Source of the DNA: DASUWK01 sp036378435
GTDB taxonomy: Bacteria > Chloroflexota > Dormibacteria > Dormibacterales > Dormibacteraceae
Assembly: GCA_036378435.1 (NCBI GenBank)
Contig: DASUWK010000008.1
Span: 1-62,395, forward strand
Length of the DNA: 62,395 nucleotides
Direction: 5' to 3'
Numbering within the stretch: the first letter of the stretch is position 1; each line of letters begins with the position of its first letter. Made by a program: the position numbers and the translations under genes. Under the pieces are notes generated by a model. It had not been told where the DNA came from. It did no database searches and saw only the letters and a program-made list of their open reading frames with translations. Positions 1 through 9,078 of the stretch are shown here, in pieces.

Positions 1-1
1 G

Positions 2-2083
2 ATGCCCAGCCAGCTGAAGATTCACGCGCCCTTCGAGCCTGCCGGCGACCAGCCGCAGGCGATCGAGAGCCTCGTGGAGGGCCTGCAGAGCGGCCTCGGT
101 CAGCAGGTGCTGATGGGCGTCACCGGCAGCGGCAAGACCAACGTGATGGGCTGGGTCATGGAGCAGATCCAGCGGCCCGTGCTGGTGCTGAGCCCGAACA
201 AGACACTCGCCGCGCAGCTCTGCGCCGAGTTCAAGCGGCTCTTTCCTGAGAACGCCGTCGAGTACTTCGTCAGCTACTACGACTACTACCAGCCCGAGGC
301 CTACATCGCGCGCAGCGACACCTACATCGAGAAGGACTCGTCTCGCAACGAGGAGATCGACCGGCTCCGGCACGCCACCACGCAGGCGCTGCTCACGCGG
401 CGCGACGTCATCGTCGTCGCCAGCGTCAGCTGCATCTACGGCATCGGCTCGCCCGAGGACTATATGGGCGAGTCGCTGGAGGTCACCAAGGGCCAGAACA
501 TCCGGCGCGAGATGTTCCTGCGCAAGCTCACCGAGATGCTCTACGAGCGCAACGACTACGACCTCGGCCGGCTCCGGTTCCGCGTCCGCGGCGACGTGGT
601 CGACCTGGTCCCGGCCTCGGAGGAGCGCGTCCACCGCATCGAGTTCTTCGGCGACGAGGTCGAGCGCATCCTCGACCTCGATCCCGTCACGGGAGAGATC
701 CTCGGTCCGCGTGACGTTCTCCACGTCTTTCCCGCGTCGCACTACGTCACGCCGGCGGACAAGCTGCGGCTTGCCCTCTCCGACATCGAAGCGGAGCTCG
801 AGGAGCGCTGCACCTGGTTCGAGGAGCACGGCCGCCTGCTGGAGTCGCAGCGGCTGCGGCAGCGGACCAACTTCGACCTCGAGATGCTGCGCGAGACGGG
901 CACCTGCGCCGGCATCGAGAACTATTCGCGCCATCTGACCCGGCGGCAGCCTGGTGACGCCCCTTTCACCCTGATGGACTTCCTGCCCGACGACACCGTG
1001 ATCTTCGTGGACGAGTCACACGTCGCCGTGCCGCAGGTTGGCGCGATGCTCGGCGGCGACCGTTCCCGCAAGTCGGCGCTGGTCGAATACGGCTTCCGCC
1101 TGCCGAGCGCGTTCGACAACCGCCCGCTCTCGTTCGAGGAGTGGGAGCAGCGCGTCGGGCAGTGCGTCTACGTCTCGGCCACGCCGGGGCCGTACGAGAT
1201 GCGGCGGTCCGAGCGGACGGTGGAGATGGTGGTGCGGCCGACCGGCCTGATCGACCCGGTGATCCAGGTGCGGCCGACGGAAGGCCAGATCGACGACCTC
1301 CTCGCCGAGGTCCGCAAGCGCGTGGAGGCCGGGCAGCGCTCGTTGGTGACCACGCTTACCAAGCGCTTCGCCGAGGACCTGACGGACTACCTGCAGGAGT
1401 TCGGCGTCCGTGTGCGCTACATCCACTCGGACATCGACGCGCTGGAGCGGATCGAGATCCTGCGGGACCTGCGGCTCGGCACGTTCGACGTGCTGGTCGG
1501 CATCAACCTCTTGCGCGAGGGCCTCGACCTGCCTGAGGTGGCGTTCATTGGCATCCTCGATGCGGACAAGGAGGGCTACCTCCGCGCCTACCGGTCGTTC
1601 ATCCAGATCATCGGCCGGGCAGCGCGCAACGTCGAGGGGTTCGTGGTCATGTACGCGGACAAGGTCACGGAGTCGATGCAGTCCGCTCTCGACGAGACGG
1701 ACCGGCGCCGGAAGATCCAGATGGCCTACAACGAGGAGCACGGCATCACGCCGGCCAGCGTGAAGAAGGCGATCTACACGATCGAGGTGCAGCGCAAGGA
1801 CATCCAGGCGGACGCGGTTGAGCTGCTGGCCGTTGCCGGCCTGCCGCGCGAAGACCTCATCGCGATCGTGCGCGACCTGGAGAAGGAGATGAAGCGACTC
1901 AGCCGCGAGCTGGCGTTCGAAGACGCCGCGCGCGTGCGCGATCGGATCATCGACCTGCGCAAGCGGATCGCCGGCGAGGACACGGGGGAGGACGACGGCG
2001 ATGTCGCCCTGGCGATGGCCGCCGCACCCCGGCGCCGGCCGACACAAGTGCGGAACTGGCGACGAACCCGGCGCGGCCCGTGA
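2..2083 (+). CDS. uvrB: Excinuclease ABC subunit B (UvrB)
   Basis: DNA-damage verification helicase of UvrABC nucleotide excision repair. The protein has 693 residues (family about 660-690). Visible: Walker A GVTGSGKT at residues 39-46, the beta-hairpin motif YYDYYQPEAY near residue 92 that inserts between DNA strands, the helicase box FVDESH near 338, the conserved C-terminal helicase motif with IGRAARN, and a C-terminal UVR helix pair (about 615-655) that contacts UvrA/UvrC. The ATG at base 2 matches the family start. Any promoter lies outside the window. The stop overlaps the next start (GTGA), so the downstream thioesterase should be translationally coupled. The C-terminal tail beyond the UVR motif is Arg-rich and poorly conserved. 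Confidence 0.97.
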   Translation: MPSQLKIHAPFEPAGDQPQAIESLVEGLQSGLGQQVLMGVTGSGKTNVMGWVMEQIQRPVLVLSPNKTLAAQLCAEFKRLFPENAVEYFVSYYDYYQPEAYIARSDTYIEKDSSRNEEIDRLRHATTQALLTRRDVIVVASVSCIYGIGSPEDYMGESLEVTKGQNIRREMFLRKLTEMLYERNDYDLGRLRFRVRGDVVDLVPASEERVHRIEFFGDEVERILDLDPVTGEILGPRDVLHVFPASHYVTPADKLRLALSDIEAELEERCTWFEEHGRLLESQRLRQRTNFDLEMLRETGTCAGIENYSRHLTRRQPGDAPFTLMDFLPDDTVIFVDESHVAVPQVGAMLGGDRSRKSALVEYGFRLPSAFDNRPLSFEEWEQRVGQCVYVSATPGPYEMRRSERTVEMVVRPTGLIDPVIQVRPTEGQIDDLLAEVRKRVEAGQRSLVTTLTKRFAEDLTDYLQEFGVRVRYIHSDIDALERIEILRDLRLGTFDVLVGINLLREGLDLPEVAFIGILDADKEGYLRAYRSFIQIIGRAARNVEGFVVMYADKVTESMQSALDETDRRRKIQMAYNEEHGITPASVKKAIYTIEVQRKDIQADAVELLAVAGLPREDLIAIVRDLEKEMKRLSRELAFEDAARVRDRIIDLRKRIAGEDTGEDDGDVALAMAAAPRRRPTQVRNWRRTRRGP

Positions 2084-2520
2084 GCGACGGGCGAACCAAC
2101 TTCGATGCGCTCCAAAGCGGCCTCCAGTCCGGCCCGCGCGCCGGCTGGGCCGACCTGATCGGCGCCGAGATCATCGCGGTCGAGGAGGGCAAGGTCGTCG
2201 TCGAGCTGCAGGCGTCGGAGCGGCACCATCACCCCGGCGGCGTCGTACAGGGCGGCATCATCACCGCCATCGCCGATGCGGCCATGGGCATCTCGCTGAT
2301 GACGGCCCAGCCGGCCGGCGAGGCCAACACGACCATCGAGCTGAAGATCAACTTCATCCGCCCCGTGACTCACGGCCGCGTCCGCGCCGAAGGCAAGGTG
2401 GTGGAGATCCGCAAGTCGCTGCTGTTCAGTGAGGCCGACGTCTTCGACGAGGAGGGCAGGCTGGTGGCGCACGCTACCTCGACCTGCATCGCCATCCCGA
2501 ACCGCTGGCCCGCTGAATGA
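2080..2520 (+). CDS. PaaI-type hotdog thioesterase
   Basis: Small single-hotdog acyl-CoA thioesterase family protein, 146 residues, GTG start inside the uvrB stop (GTGA). The signature region reads GGVVQGGIITAIADAAMG, matching the PaaI/YbgC-like G-x-x-HGG-x(4)-LAD-x-A core except that the usual His before GG is Gln. Hydrolysis of small or aromatic acyl-CoA thioesters is the family expectation; the substrate cannot be read from sequence. It is followed by a second hotdog gene with an ATGA overlap. The pair looks like a tandem duplication lodged between uvrB and uvrA. Confidence 0.85.
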   Translation: MSDGRTNFDALQSGLQSGPRAGWADLIGAEIIAVEEGKVVVELQASERHHHPGGVVQGGIITAIADAAMGISLMTAQPAGEANTTIELKINFIRPVTHGRVRAEGKVVEIRKSLLFSEADVFDEEGRLVAHATSTCIAIPNRWPAE

Positions 2521-2945
2521 CACTGGAGCAGGTTCGCGAGCGCATGCGCGGCGCCAGCTCACCCGCGAGCCGCCTCTTCGGCTTCGAGATGGTGGACGCG
2601 GAGGAGGGCGCGACGGTGGTCGACATGCTCTGCCGCGACGAGTTCATCAACTTCGGCGGCATCGTCCACGGCGGGGTTATCACCGCGCTGGCAGACGCGG
2701 CGATGGGCAGCGCGCTCGCCACGCTGACGCCGGACGGCACGCGCCAGGTCAGCTTCGATCTCAAGCTGACCGTCATCTCGGCCGCGCAGGCGGGGGAGAC
2801 GCTTCGCGCGCGCGGGCGCGTCCTCCACGCGGGGCGGCGTACCGCCGTCTGCGAGGCGGAGGTGCGCGGACCGGGTGAGCGGCTGGTGGCGAAGGCGACC
2901 GGAAGTTTCGCCGTGTACCCGCCCAAGGAACAAACAACGGCCTGA
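2517..2945 (+). CDS. PaaI-type hotdog thioesterase, second copy
   Basis: Second single-hotdog protein, 142 residues, ATG start overlapping the previous stop (ATGA). Its signature FGGIVHGGVITALADAAMG keeps the HGG that the first copy has lost, so this copy is closer to canonical PaaI thioesterases. PaaI enzymes work as tetramers on acyl-CoA; whether the two products form a hetero-oligomer is only a guess. It ends 2 bp before uvrA, so uvrB-hotdog-hotdog-uvrA should be one transcript. Confidence 0.86.
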   Translation: MTLEQVRERMRGASSPASRLFGFEMVDAEEGATVVDMLCRDEFINFGGIVHGGVITALADAAMGSALATLTPDGTRQVSFDLKLTVISAAQAGETLRARGRVLHAGRRTAVCEAEVRGPGERLVAKATGSFAVYPPKEQTTA

Positions 2946-2947
2946 CC

Positions 2948-5863
2948 ATGCCGATCGATCGCATCACCATCCGCGGCGCCCGCGAGCACAACCTGAAGAA
3001 CGTCACGCTCGAGATCCCGCGCGACCGGCTGGTGGTGTTCACCGGTCTCAGCGGCTCGGGCAAGTCCAGCCTGGCCTTCGACACGATCTACGCCGAGGGC
3101 CAGCGGCGCTACGTGGAGTCGCTGAGCGCCTACGCTCGGCAGTTCCTGGGCCAGATGGAGAAGCCCGACCTGGACATGATCGAGGGGCTCTCGCCGGCGA
3201 TCTCGATCGACCAGAAAGGCACCTCCAGGAACCCGCGCTCGACCGTGGCCACGGTGACCGAGGTCTACGACTACCTGCGGCTGCTCTACGCCCGCATCGG
3301 CCACATCCACTGCCCGGTCTGCGGCCGCGAGATCTCCAAGCAGACGGTCGACCAGATGGCGGACCGCGTCGAGCAGCTGCCGGCCGGCACGCGGCTGATG
3401 GTGCTCGGCCCGGTCATCCGCGGGCGCAAGGGTGAGTACCACCAGCTGCTGGAGGACGTCCGCCGCCAGGGGTTCGTCCGGGTTCGGGTGGACCACCAGA
3501 TCTACGAGCTCGGCGAGGACATCCCGATCGAGAAGAACAAGAAGCACGACATCGAGGTCGTGGTGGACCGGATCGTCGTCGGGCCCGACCAAAGGACACG
3601 CCTCGTCGACTCGATCGAGACCGCGACCCGGATGGGCGGCGGGACCGTCATCTTCGTGCCGGTCGACGCGCAGGGGGGTGCGCCGGGGGAAGGGCTTAGC
3701 CCGGCCGGCGCAAAGGGGGGAGTCCCCCCTGAACAGCCGGAAGAGTTCGTGATGAACCAGGCCTACGCCTGTCCCTACGACGGGACGAGCGTGTCCGAGC
3801 CCGAGCCGCGCAACTTCTCGTTCAACACGCCGTACGGCGCGTGCCCGACGTGCACGGGCCTCGGCTCGCGATTGGAGATCGACCCGGACCTCGTGATCCC
3901 GGACGGTGACCTCTCGCTGGCGGAGGGCGCGATCCAGCCCTGGGCCAAGTCCTCCTTCTTCTACCCGGAGCTGCTGGAGTCGGTCGCGCGCCACTTCGGC
4001 ATCGACATGGATAAGCCGGTCAAGCGGCTCACGCAGAAGGAGCGCGACGTCCTGCTCAAGGGCACCGGCGACAAGAAGATCAAGTTCACCTACATGAACC
4101 AGTACGACGTCGCCAGGTTCTACCAGGCGCCGTTCGAGGGCGTGATCAAGAACTTGCAGCGGCGGTACCAGGAGACCGAGAGCGAGTACGTCAAAGAAGA
4201 GCTCGATAAGTACATGACGCCCAAGCCCTGCCCGTCCTGCAAAGGGCGGCGTCTGAAGCCCGAGTCACTCGCCGTGACCGTGGGCTCGATAAACATCGCC
4301 GAGTACTGCGAGCAGTCGGTCGCCTCAGCGATGCGCTTCATCGATGAGCTGGCGCTCAGCGACCGCGAGCAGCTGATCGGCCGCGGGATCCTGAAGGAGA
4401 TCCGCGAGCGCCTCCAGTTCATGGTCGACGTCGGGCTCGACTACCTGACGCTCGACCGGTCGGCGACGACGCTGTCCGGCGGTGAGTCGCAGCGGATCCG
4501 GCTGGCGACGCAGATCGGATCCAAGCTGATGGGCGTCCTCTACATCCTGGACGAGCCCTCGATCGGGCTCCACCAGCGGGACAACCGGCGCCTCATCAAC
4601 ACACTGGTCCAGCTGCGCGACCTGGGCAACACGCTGATCGTGGTCGAGCATGACGAGGACACCATTCGCGCTGCCGACTGGATGGTGGACATCGGCCCCG
4701 CGGCCGGCGAGCACGGCGGCGAGATCGTTGCCGCCGGTCCGGTCGAGGAGGTCATCAACCATCCGACCTCGCTCACGGCGCGCTACCTGCGCGGAGACCT
4801 CGAGATCCCGCTGCCGCCGGAGCGGCGGCGCGGCACCGGCAAGCGGGTGGTCGTCAAGGGCGCGGCGGCCAACAACCTCAAGAGCATCGACGTGGCATTC
4901 CCGCTGGGCTGCTTCATCGGCGTCTGCGGCGTGAGCGGCTCCGGGAAGTCCTCGCTCGTCACCGACATCCTGTCGAAGAAGCTCGCCCAGCACTTCTTCC
5001 GGGCGCGCGAGAAGCCGGGGCCGCACAAGTCGATCGACGGCCTGGAGCACATCGACAAGGTGATCGATGTCGACCAGTCGCCGATCGGGCGCACGCCGCG
5101 GTCGAACCCGGCGACGTACACCGGCATGTTCACGCACGTGCGCGAGCTCTTCGCGTCGCTGCCCGAGGCCAAGATGCGCGGCTACAAGGCGGGACGTTTC
5201 TCGTTCAACGTCCGCGGCGGACGCTGTGAGGCCTGCCAGGGCGACGGGATCATCCAGATCGAGATGCACTTCCTGCCCGACGTCTACGTGCCCTGCGAGG
5301 TCTGCCACGGTGGGCGCTACAACCGCGAGACACTCGAGGTGAAGTTCCGCGGCTACTCGGTCGCGGACGTCCTCAACCTGACGGTCGACGAGGCCGTCGG
5401 CGTGTTCGAGAACGTGCCCAAGATCCGCACCAAGCTGCGGACGCTGCACGACGTGGGGCTCGGCTACATCCGGCTGGGCCAGCCCGCGACGCAGCTGTCC
5501 GGCGGCGAGGCGCAGCGGGTCAAGCTGTCGACGGAGCTGTCTCGGCGCGACACGGGGCGCACCCTCTACGTGCTGGACGAACCGACGACGGGGCTGCACT
5601 ACGCGGACGTCGAGCGGCTGCTCCAGGTGCTGCACCGGCTGGTCGACCAGGGGAACACGGTTGTCGTCATCGAGCACAACCTGGACGTGCTGAAGACGGC
5701 GGACTGGCTCATCGACCTCGGCCCGGAAGGCGGTGACGGAGGCGGCGAGATCGTGGCCGAGGGCACACCGGAGACGGTGGCCAGGATCTCGAGCAGCTAC
5801 ACCGGTCGCTACCTAGGGCCGATCCTCGAGCGCAAGCGCGAGGTGGCCGCTCAGCCGGCCTGA
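2948..5863 (+). CDS. uvrA: Excinuclease ABC subunit A (UvrA)
   Basis: Damage-recognition ATPase of nucleotide excision repair, 971 residues. Two ABC modules are visible: Walker A GLSGSGKSS (about 33-41) and GVSGSGKSS (about 659), with signatures LSGGESQRIRLA and LSGGEAQRVKLS. The second zinc module is intact (CEAC...CEVC, about 759-782). In the first zinc module the second Cys is replaced (CPYDG instead of CPxCG), while the later CPTC pair is present. Just before that module about 22 residues rich in Gly, Pro and Ala are encoded by a GC-palindromic repeat (see separate repeat). The stop lies 8 bp from the convergent stop of the next gene (tcaGCCGGCCtga). Confidence 0.97.
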   Translation: MPIDRITIRGAREHNLKNVTLEIPRDRLVVFTGLSGSGKSSLAFDTIYAEGQRRYVESLSAYARQFLGQMEKPDLDMIEGLSPAISIDQKGTSRNPRSTVATVTEVYDYLRLLYARIGHIHCPVCGREISKQTVDQMADRVEQLPAGTRLMVLGPVIRGRKGEYHQLLEDVRRQGFVRVRVDHQIYELGEDIPIEKNKKHDIEVVVDRIVVGPDQRTRLVDSIETATRMGGGTVIFVPVDAQGGAPGEGLSPAGAKGGVPPEQPEEFVMNQAYACPYDGTSVSEPEPRNFSFNTPYGACPTCTGLGSRLEIDPDLVIPDGDLSLAEGAIQPWAKSSFFYPELLESVARHFGIDMDKPVKRLTQKERDVLLKGTGDKKIKFTYMNQYDVARFYQAPFEGVIKNLQRRYQETESEYVKEELDKYMTPKPCPSCKGRRLKPESLAVTVGSINIAEYCEQSVASAMRFIDELALSDREQLIGRGILKEIRERLQFMVDVGLDYLTLDRSATTLSGGESQRIRLATQIGSKLMGVLYILDEPSIGLHQRDNRRLINTLVQLRDLGNTLIVVEHDEDTIRAADWMVDIGPAAGEHGGEIVAAGPVEEVINHPTSLTARYLRGDLEIPLPPERRRGTGKRVVVKGAAANNLKSIDVAFPLGCFIGVCGVSGSGKSSLVTDILSKKLAQHFFRAREKPGPHKSIDGLEHIDKVIDVDQSPIGRTPRSNPATYTGMFTHVRELFASLPEAKMRGYKAGRFSFNVRGGRCEACQGDGIIQIEMHFLPDVYVPCEVCHGGRYNRETLEVKFRGYSVADVLNLTVDEAVGVFENVPKIRTKLRTLHDVGLGYIRLGQPATQLSGGEAQRVKLSTELSRRDTGRTLYVLDEPTTGLHYADVERLLQVLHRLVDQGNTVVVIEHNLDVLKTADWLIDLGPEGGDGGGEIVAEGTPETVARISSSYTGRYLGPILERKREVAAQPA
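3671..3736 (+). repeat. REP-like palindromic element in frame inside uvrA
   Basis: A 66-bp GC-rich block contains GGGCTTAGCCCGGCCGG and a palindrome GGGGGGAGTCCCCCC. The same two modules recur near 58855-58906 and 58928-58990. Here the element is read through as protein, adding about 22 residues to UvrA ahead of its first zinc module. The length is a multiple of three, so the frame is kept. Confidence 0.6.
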
Positions 5864-6747
5864 GCCGGACCGCCGACGGTCAGCCACCTGGTCTGGATGC
5901 GGACCAGCGACGTGCTCGAGGTCGACGCCGCGGGCGCCGAGCAGGTCGAGGCCCAGGCGCAGTCGTTGAAGCCGTCCTTCTCAGGGTCGGGCGCTGACGG
6001 GGTCCCGATCACGCTGCCGTTGCCGTCGACGAGGTCCATCTCCTCACTGGCCTGCAGGCCCGGGTTCACGCCGTTGACCGTCTCCTGGTCGAAGTGGGTC
6101 ACAGTGAGGTTGGGGAGTGGGGCCAGGCCGGAATTCGTGCCGACCACGACGGGCGCCTCATCGACCCACTCGGCCGTCGCATAGCTCGAGCTGTATGGAA
6201 CCGACTCCCTGAACGCCTGGTGGCGAGTCTGGTTTTGGAGCGAGATCTGCCACACCTCGTGGGAGGACTCGCTGATGCTGAGATACATGTGGTCGCCCGG
6301 CCGCACGAGCAAGCTGGTGACCGACATGCTCGGCCCGGGCAGCACCTCCCACCACGCAGAGTAAGAGCGGGCGCCGTTGGCGGCCACGTCCTGCTCGGTG
6401 CCGGCCTGGATGAGCGAGTTGTCGACCACAACACAGCCCGCGTCGACACAGCCGCCGCCGATGCCGGCCCAGGTGGCCGAATACTCGCTCTGACCGGCGA
6501 CGCGCTGGCTGGCTGTGGGCACGATCCAGGTCGCGGTGATGGCGTGGAAGGTGCTGCCCTTCTCCAGCTCGCCCTGGTTGTAGCCGAACCAGTTCTGGGA
6601 TTTGTTGGCGGCCACCACGGCGATCGGGCGGGCGTGGAAGACCGCAGTCGAGCCGCTCGCCGCGGCCGGCAATGCGGCGCACAGCGCCGCCGCGCCGAAC
6701 GCGCCCGCCACCAGGGCGAGCCACAAGCCCCGCTTGCCCAATCCCAC
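5851..6747 (-). CDS. Secreted G1-family (glutamic, eqolisin-like) endopeptidase
   Basis: Predicted exported acid protease, 298 residues from the GTG at 6747. The N-terminus has a basic stretch (KRG), a hydrophobic segment and an Ala-rich cleavage region. Eqolisin features: NWFGYN and ATWIVPTA near the mature N-terminus, WAGIGGG followed by SLIQAGTE (the Gln matches the catalytic Gln of scytalidoglutamic peptidase), AWWEVLP, and TAEWVDEAP (the Glu matches the catalytic Glu). A TATATC box sits 10 nt upstream of this GTG, favouring a leaderless start; a TTG at 6768 would add seven residues. Family assignment is by motif, activity untested. It converges on uvrA with a 13-bp overlap. Confidence 0.82.
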   Translation of the reverse strand: MGLGKRGLWLALVAGAFGAAALCAALPAAASGSTAVFHARPIAVVAANKSQNWFGYNQGELEKGSTFHAITATWIVPTASQRVAGQSEYSATWAGIGGGCVDAGCVVVDNSLIQAGTEQDVAANGARSYSAWWEVLPGPSMSVTSLLVRPGDHMYLSISESSHEVWQISLQNQTRHQAFRESVPYSSSYATAEWVDEAPVVVGTNSGLAPLPNLTVTHFDQETVNGVNPGLQASEEMDLVDGNGSVIGTPSAPDPEKDGFNDCAWASTCSAPAASTSSTSLVRIQTRWLTVGGPAQAG

Positions 6748-6757
6748 GCCTACGTGA

Positions 6758-6763
6758 GATATA
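6758..6763 (-). promoter_or_regulatory. -10 box (TATATC), G1 peptidase
   Basis: TANNNT-like box ending 10 nt before the GTG of the peptidase gene, with no Shine-Dalgarno between. Part of a recurring leaderless pattern in this window. Confidence 0.4.
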
Positions 6764-6791
6764 GGCAAAGCGCCGCGATCGAGTCAACAGC

Positions 6792-6797
6792 TACTCT
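6792..6797 (+). promoter_or_regulatory. -10 box (TACTCT) for leaderless thioesterase mRNA
   Basis: TACTCT followed by 9 nt and the ATG at 6807; no Shine-Dalgarno is present. Divergent from the peptidase promoter about 30 bp away. Confidence 0.5.
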
Positions 6798-6806
6798 CGC
6801 GATCAC

Positions 6807-7574
6807 ATGCCGGACGCCATCTTCGAGCGGCGGGGCGACCTCTTCCAGCCGACGGAGGCGGCCGTAGGACCGTGGGATCCGGGCGCCTTGCATGGGTCGC
6901 CGGTGGCGATGCTGGTGGCGCGCCAAGTCGAGGCCGTGGCCGCCGACGAACCCATGGACGTGGTGCGTCTGACGCTCGAATTGCTGCGTCCGGTGCCACT
7001 CGCCCCGCTGGCCGTCTCCGTCGACGTGGAGCGCCCCGGTAAACGAGTGCAGCTGATCGGGGCGACCATCACCTCGGACGGGGTCGAGGTCGCGCGCGCT
7101 CGGGCGCTCCGCATCCGCCGGGCGGACTTGAACGTGGCGACGCCGCCCGAACCGCCGCCGCCGGGGCCGGCGGACCTGTCCGCGTGGGAGGCTTGGTCGA
7201 CGCACCCGGCCTACCATCTGCTCGGCGTCGACCTCCGCTTTGCCGCGGGCAAGTTCCTCGAGCCCGGTCCGGCCACGATGTGGGTTCGGCTGCGCTTACC
7301 GGTGATCGGCGGGGAAGAGCCGACGCCGCTGCAGCGGGCCGCGGCCGCGGCGGACTACGGAAACGGGATCAGCGGAGTCCTCAGCCCGCTCGAGTGGATC
7401 TACATCAACCCCGACCTCACGATGTACCTGGCGCGGCAGCCGGAGGGGGAGTGGGTGTGCCTCAGCGCCAAGACCGATCTCGGTCCCGGTCACGGACTCG
7501 CCCACTCGACCCTCTATGACGCGCGCGGCGAGATCGGACGCGCGCTCCAGGGGCTGTTCGTTCAGTCTCGCTAA
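6807..7574 (+). CDS. TesB-like acyl-CoA thioesterase (double hotdog)
   Basis: Thioesterase-superfamily protein of 255 residues. The N-terminal half has the hotdog pattern with WDPGALHGSPVAMLVARQVE, and a second half contains AAAAADYGNGISGVLSP and a C-terminal LGPGHGLAHSTLYDARGEIG, as in TesB/4HBT-like double-hotdog proteins that take long-chain acyl-CoA. Substrate is unknown. It is the third hotdog protein within 7 kb. The start codon is 9 nt after a TACTCT box, so the mRNA is probably leaderless. Confidence 0.8.
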   Translation: MPDAIFERRGDLFQPTEAAVGPWDPGALHGSPVAMLVARQVEAVAADEPMDVVRLTLELLRPVPLAPLAVSVDVERPGKRVQLIGATITSDGVEVARARALRIRRADLNVATPPEPPPPGPADLSAWEAWSTHPAYHLLGVDLRFAAGKFLEPGPATMWVRLRLPVIGGEEPTPLQRAAAAADYGNGISGVLSPLEWIYINPDLTMYLARQPEGEWVCLSAKTDLGPGHGLAHSTLYDARGEIGRALQGLFVQSR

Positions 7575-7577
7575 GGT
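7572..7577 (+). promoter_or_regulatory. -10 box (TAAGGT) for M32 carboxypeptidase
   Basis: TAAGGT, 7 nt before the GTG at 7585. It overlaps the stop of the preceding gene, so the carboxypeptidase may have its own leaderless transcript. Confidence 0.35.
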
Positions 7578-7584
7578 TTCGAGC

Positions 7585-9078
7585 GTGGAAACGAAGACCG
7601 ATGCCCTGACCGAGCTGCGGGAGCGGCTCAGGACTGTCGCGGACCTCGATCGGGCGGCCGCCGTGCTCGGCTGGGATCAAGAGGTCAACATGCCGCCCGG
7701 AGGGCTGCGGGCCCGAGCCAGCCAGCTCTCGACGCTGGCCCGACTGGCGCATGAGCACTTCACCGCGCCCGAGCTGGGCGAGGTGCTGGCGAGCGCCGAG
7801 GCGGCGACCGCCCAGCTGCCTTACGAGTCCGACGAGCGAAGCCTGGTTCGCGTCACCCGGCGCGACTACGAGCAGGCGACGCGGTTGCCGGTGGCGCTCG
7901 TTGCGGAGCTGGCGGAGGTCAGCACCTCGGCGCGGCCCGTGTGGCTGAAGGCGAGGGCGGAGAACGACTGGGCCTCGTTCGCGCCCGTTTTCGCGAACAA
8001 CGTGCGTCTGCATCGAGAAGTGGCCGACGCGCTGGGCTGGAAGGAGCGCCGCTATGACGCCCTGATCAACAGCACGGAGCCGGGTCTCACCACCGCCGCT
8101 CTCGAAGGCCTCTTCGAGGAGTTGAAGGCCGTTGCGGTGCCGCTGGTCGCCGAGGTGGCGGATCGCGACGCCTCCGATCACGTCCTGTTCGCTGACGTTC
8201 CACCCGAGCGCCAGGTCTCCTTCGCATACGAGACCTGCATCGCGCTCGGCTTCGACCCTCAGCGGGGCCGGCAAGACCTGTCTGCGCACCCCTTTTGCAG
8301 CATCTTCTCGGTCGGCGACGTCCGCCTCACGACCAGGACCACCACCGGCTTCGCGAACACCCTCTACAGCTCCATCCACGAGATCGGGCACGGCCTCTAT
8401 GACCAGGGCGTCGACCCTGCCCTCGACGGCACGCGCCTCGACGACGGCGCCACAGCCGGCTTCCACGAGTCGCAGTCGCGCCTCTGGGAGAACCTCGTAG
8501 GCCGCAGCCGAGCGTTTGCGGAGTGGCTGGTTCCCCGGCTCCGCCGTGACCTCCCGGCGCAGTACGCCGACGTCGACGCCGACTCCTGGTACAAGGCCCT
8601 CAACCTGGTGCGGCCGACCTTCATCCGCGTCGACGCGGACGAGCTGACTTACAACCTGCACATCCTCCTGCGCTTCGAGCTCGAGAACCTGCTCATCGAC
8701 GGCGACCTCGCAGCGGCGGATGTGCCCGAAGCCTGGAACGCGCGGATGCGCGAGTACCTGGGCGTTGAGCCGCCGACCGACACCGACGGAGCGCTGCAGG
8801 ACATCCACTGGTCCGGCCTGGGCTTCGGCAGCTTTCCCAGCTACACCCTCGGCAACGTGATTGGAGCTCAGCTGATGGAGGTCATCCGCCGCCAGCTCCC
8901 AGACCTGGACGACCAGATCGCCCGCGGCGAGTTCGAGCCGCTGCTCGACTGGCTGCGGACCAACGTGTATCGCCACGGCCGCAAGCTCACGCCGTCCGAG
9001 CTCCTGGTGCGCATCACCGGCGAGGACCTCAACGCTCGCGCGTGGATCGACTACGCCAGGCGAAAGTTCAGTGCGTAG
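7585..9078 (+). CDS. Carboxypeptidase Taq-like metallopeptidase (M32)
   Basis: Zinc carboxypeptidase with broad C-terminal specificity, cytoplasmic, 497 residues (family about 500). The zinc motif HEIGH occurs in SIHEIGHGLYDQ, with a downstream Glu in HESQSRLWENLVGRS as third ligand. The N-terminal AAAVLGWDQEVNMPPGG is characteristic of M32. I chose the GTG at 7585 because the conserved N-terminal helix begins there and a TAAGGT box precedes it by 7 nt; longer in-frame starts run back into the thioesterase gene. The 3' end overlaps the convergent membrane-protein gene by 11 bp. Confidence 0.93.
   Translation: METKTDALTELRERLRTVADLDRAAAVLGWDQEVNMPPGGLRARASQLSTLARLAHEHFTAPELGEVLASAEAATAQLPYESDERSLVRVTRRDYEQATRLPVALVAELAEVSTSARPVWLKARAENDWASFAPVFANNVRLHREVADALGWKERRYDALINSTEPGLTTAALEGLFEELKAVAVPLVAEVADRDASDHVLFADVPPERQVSFAYETCIALGFDPQRGRQDLSAHPFCSIFSVGDVRLTTRTTTGFANTLYSSIHEIGHGLYDQGVDPALDGTRLDDGATAGFHESQSRLWENLVGRSRAFAEWLVPRLRRDLPAQYADVDADSWYKALNLVRPTFIRVDADELTYNLHILLRFELENLLIDGDLAAADVPEAWNARMREYLGVEPPTDTDGALQDIHWSGLGFGSFPSYTLGNVIGAQLMEVIRRQLPDLDDQIARGEFEPLLDWLRTNVYRHGRKLTPSELLVRITGEDLNARAWIDYARRKFSA

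Noticed and set aside
2474..3994. Long open frame on the minus strand across the hotdog and uvrA genes
   Set aside because: High GC makes long antisense frames; composition is Arg/Asp/Val-rich, no family motif, and it covers a strongly conserved gene.
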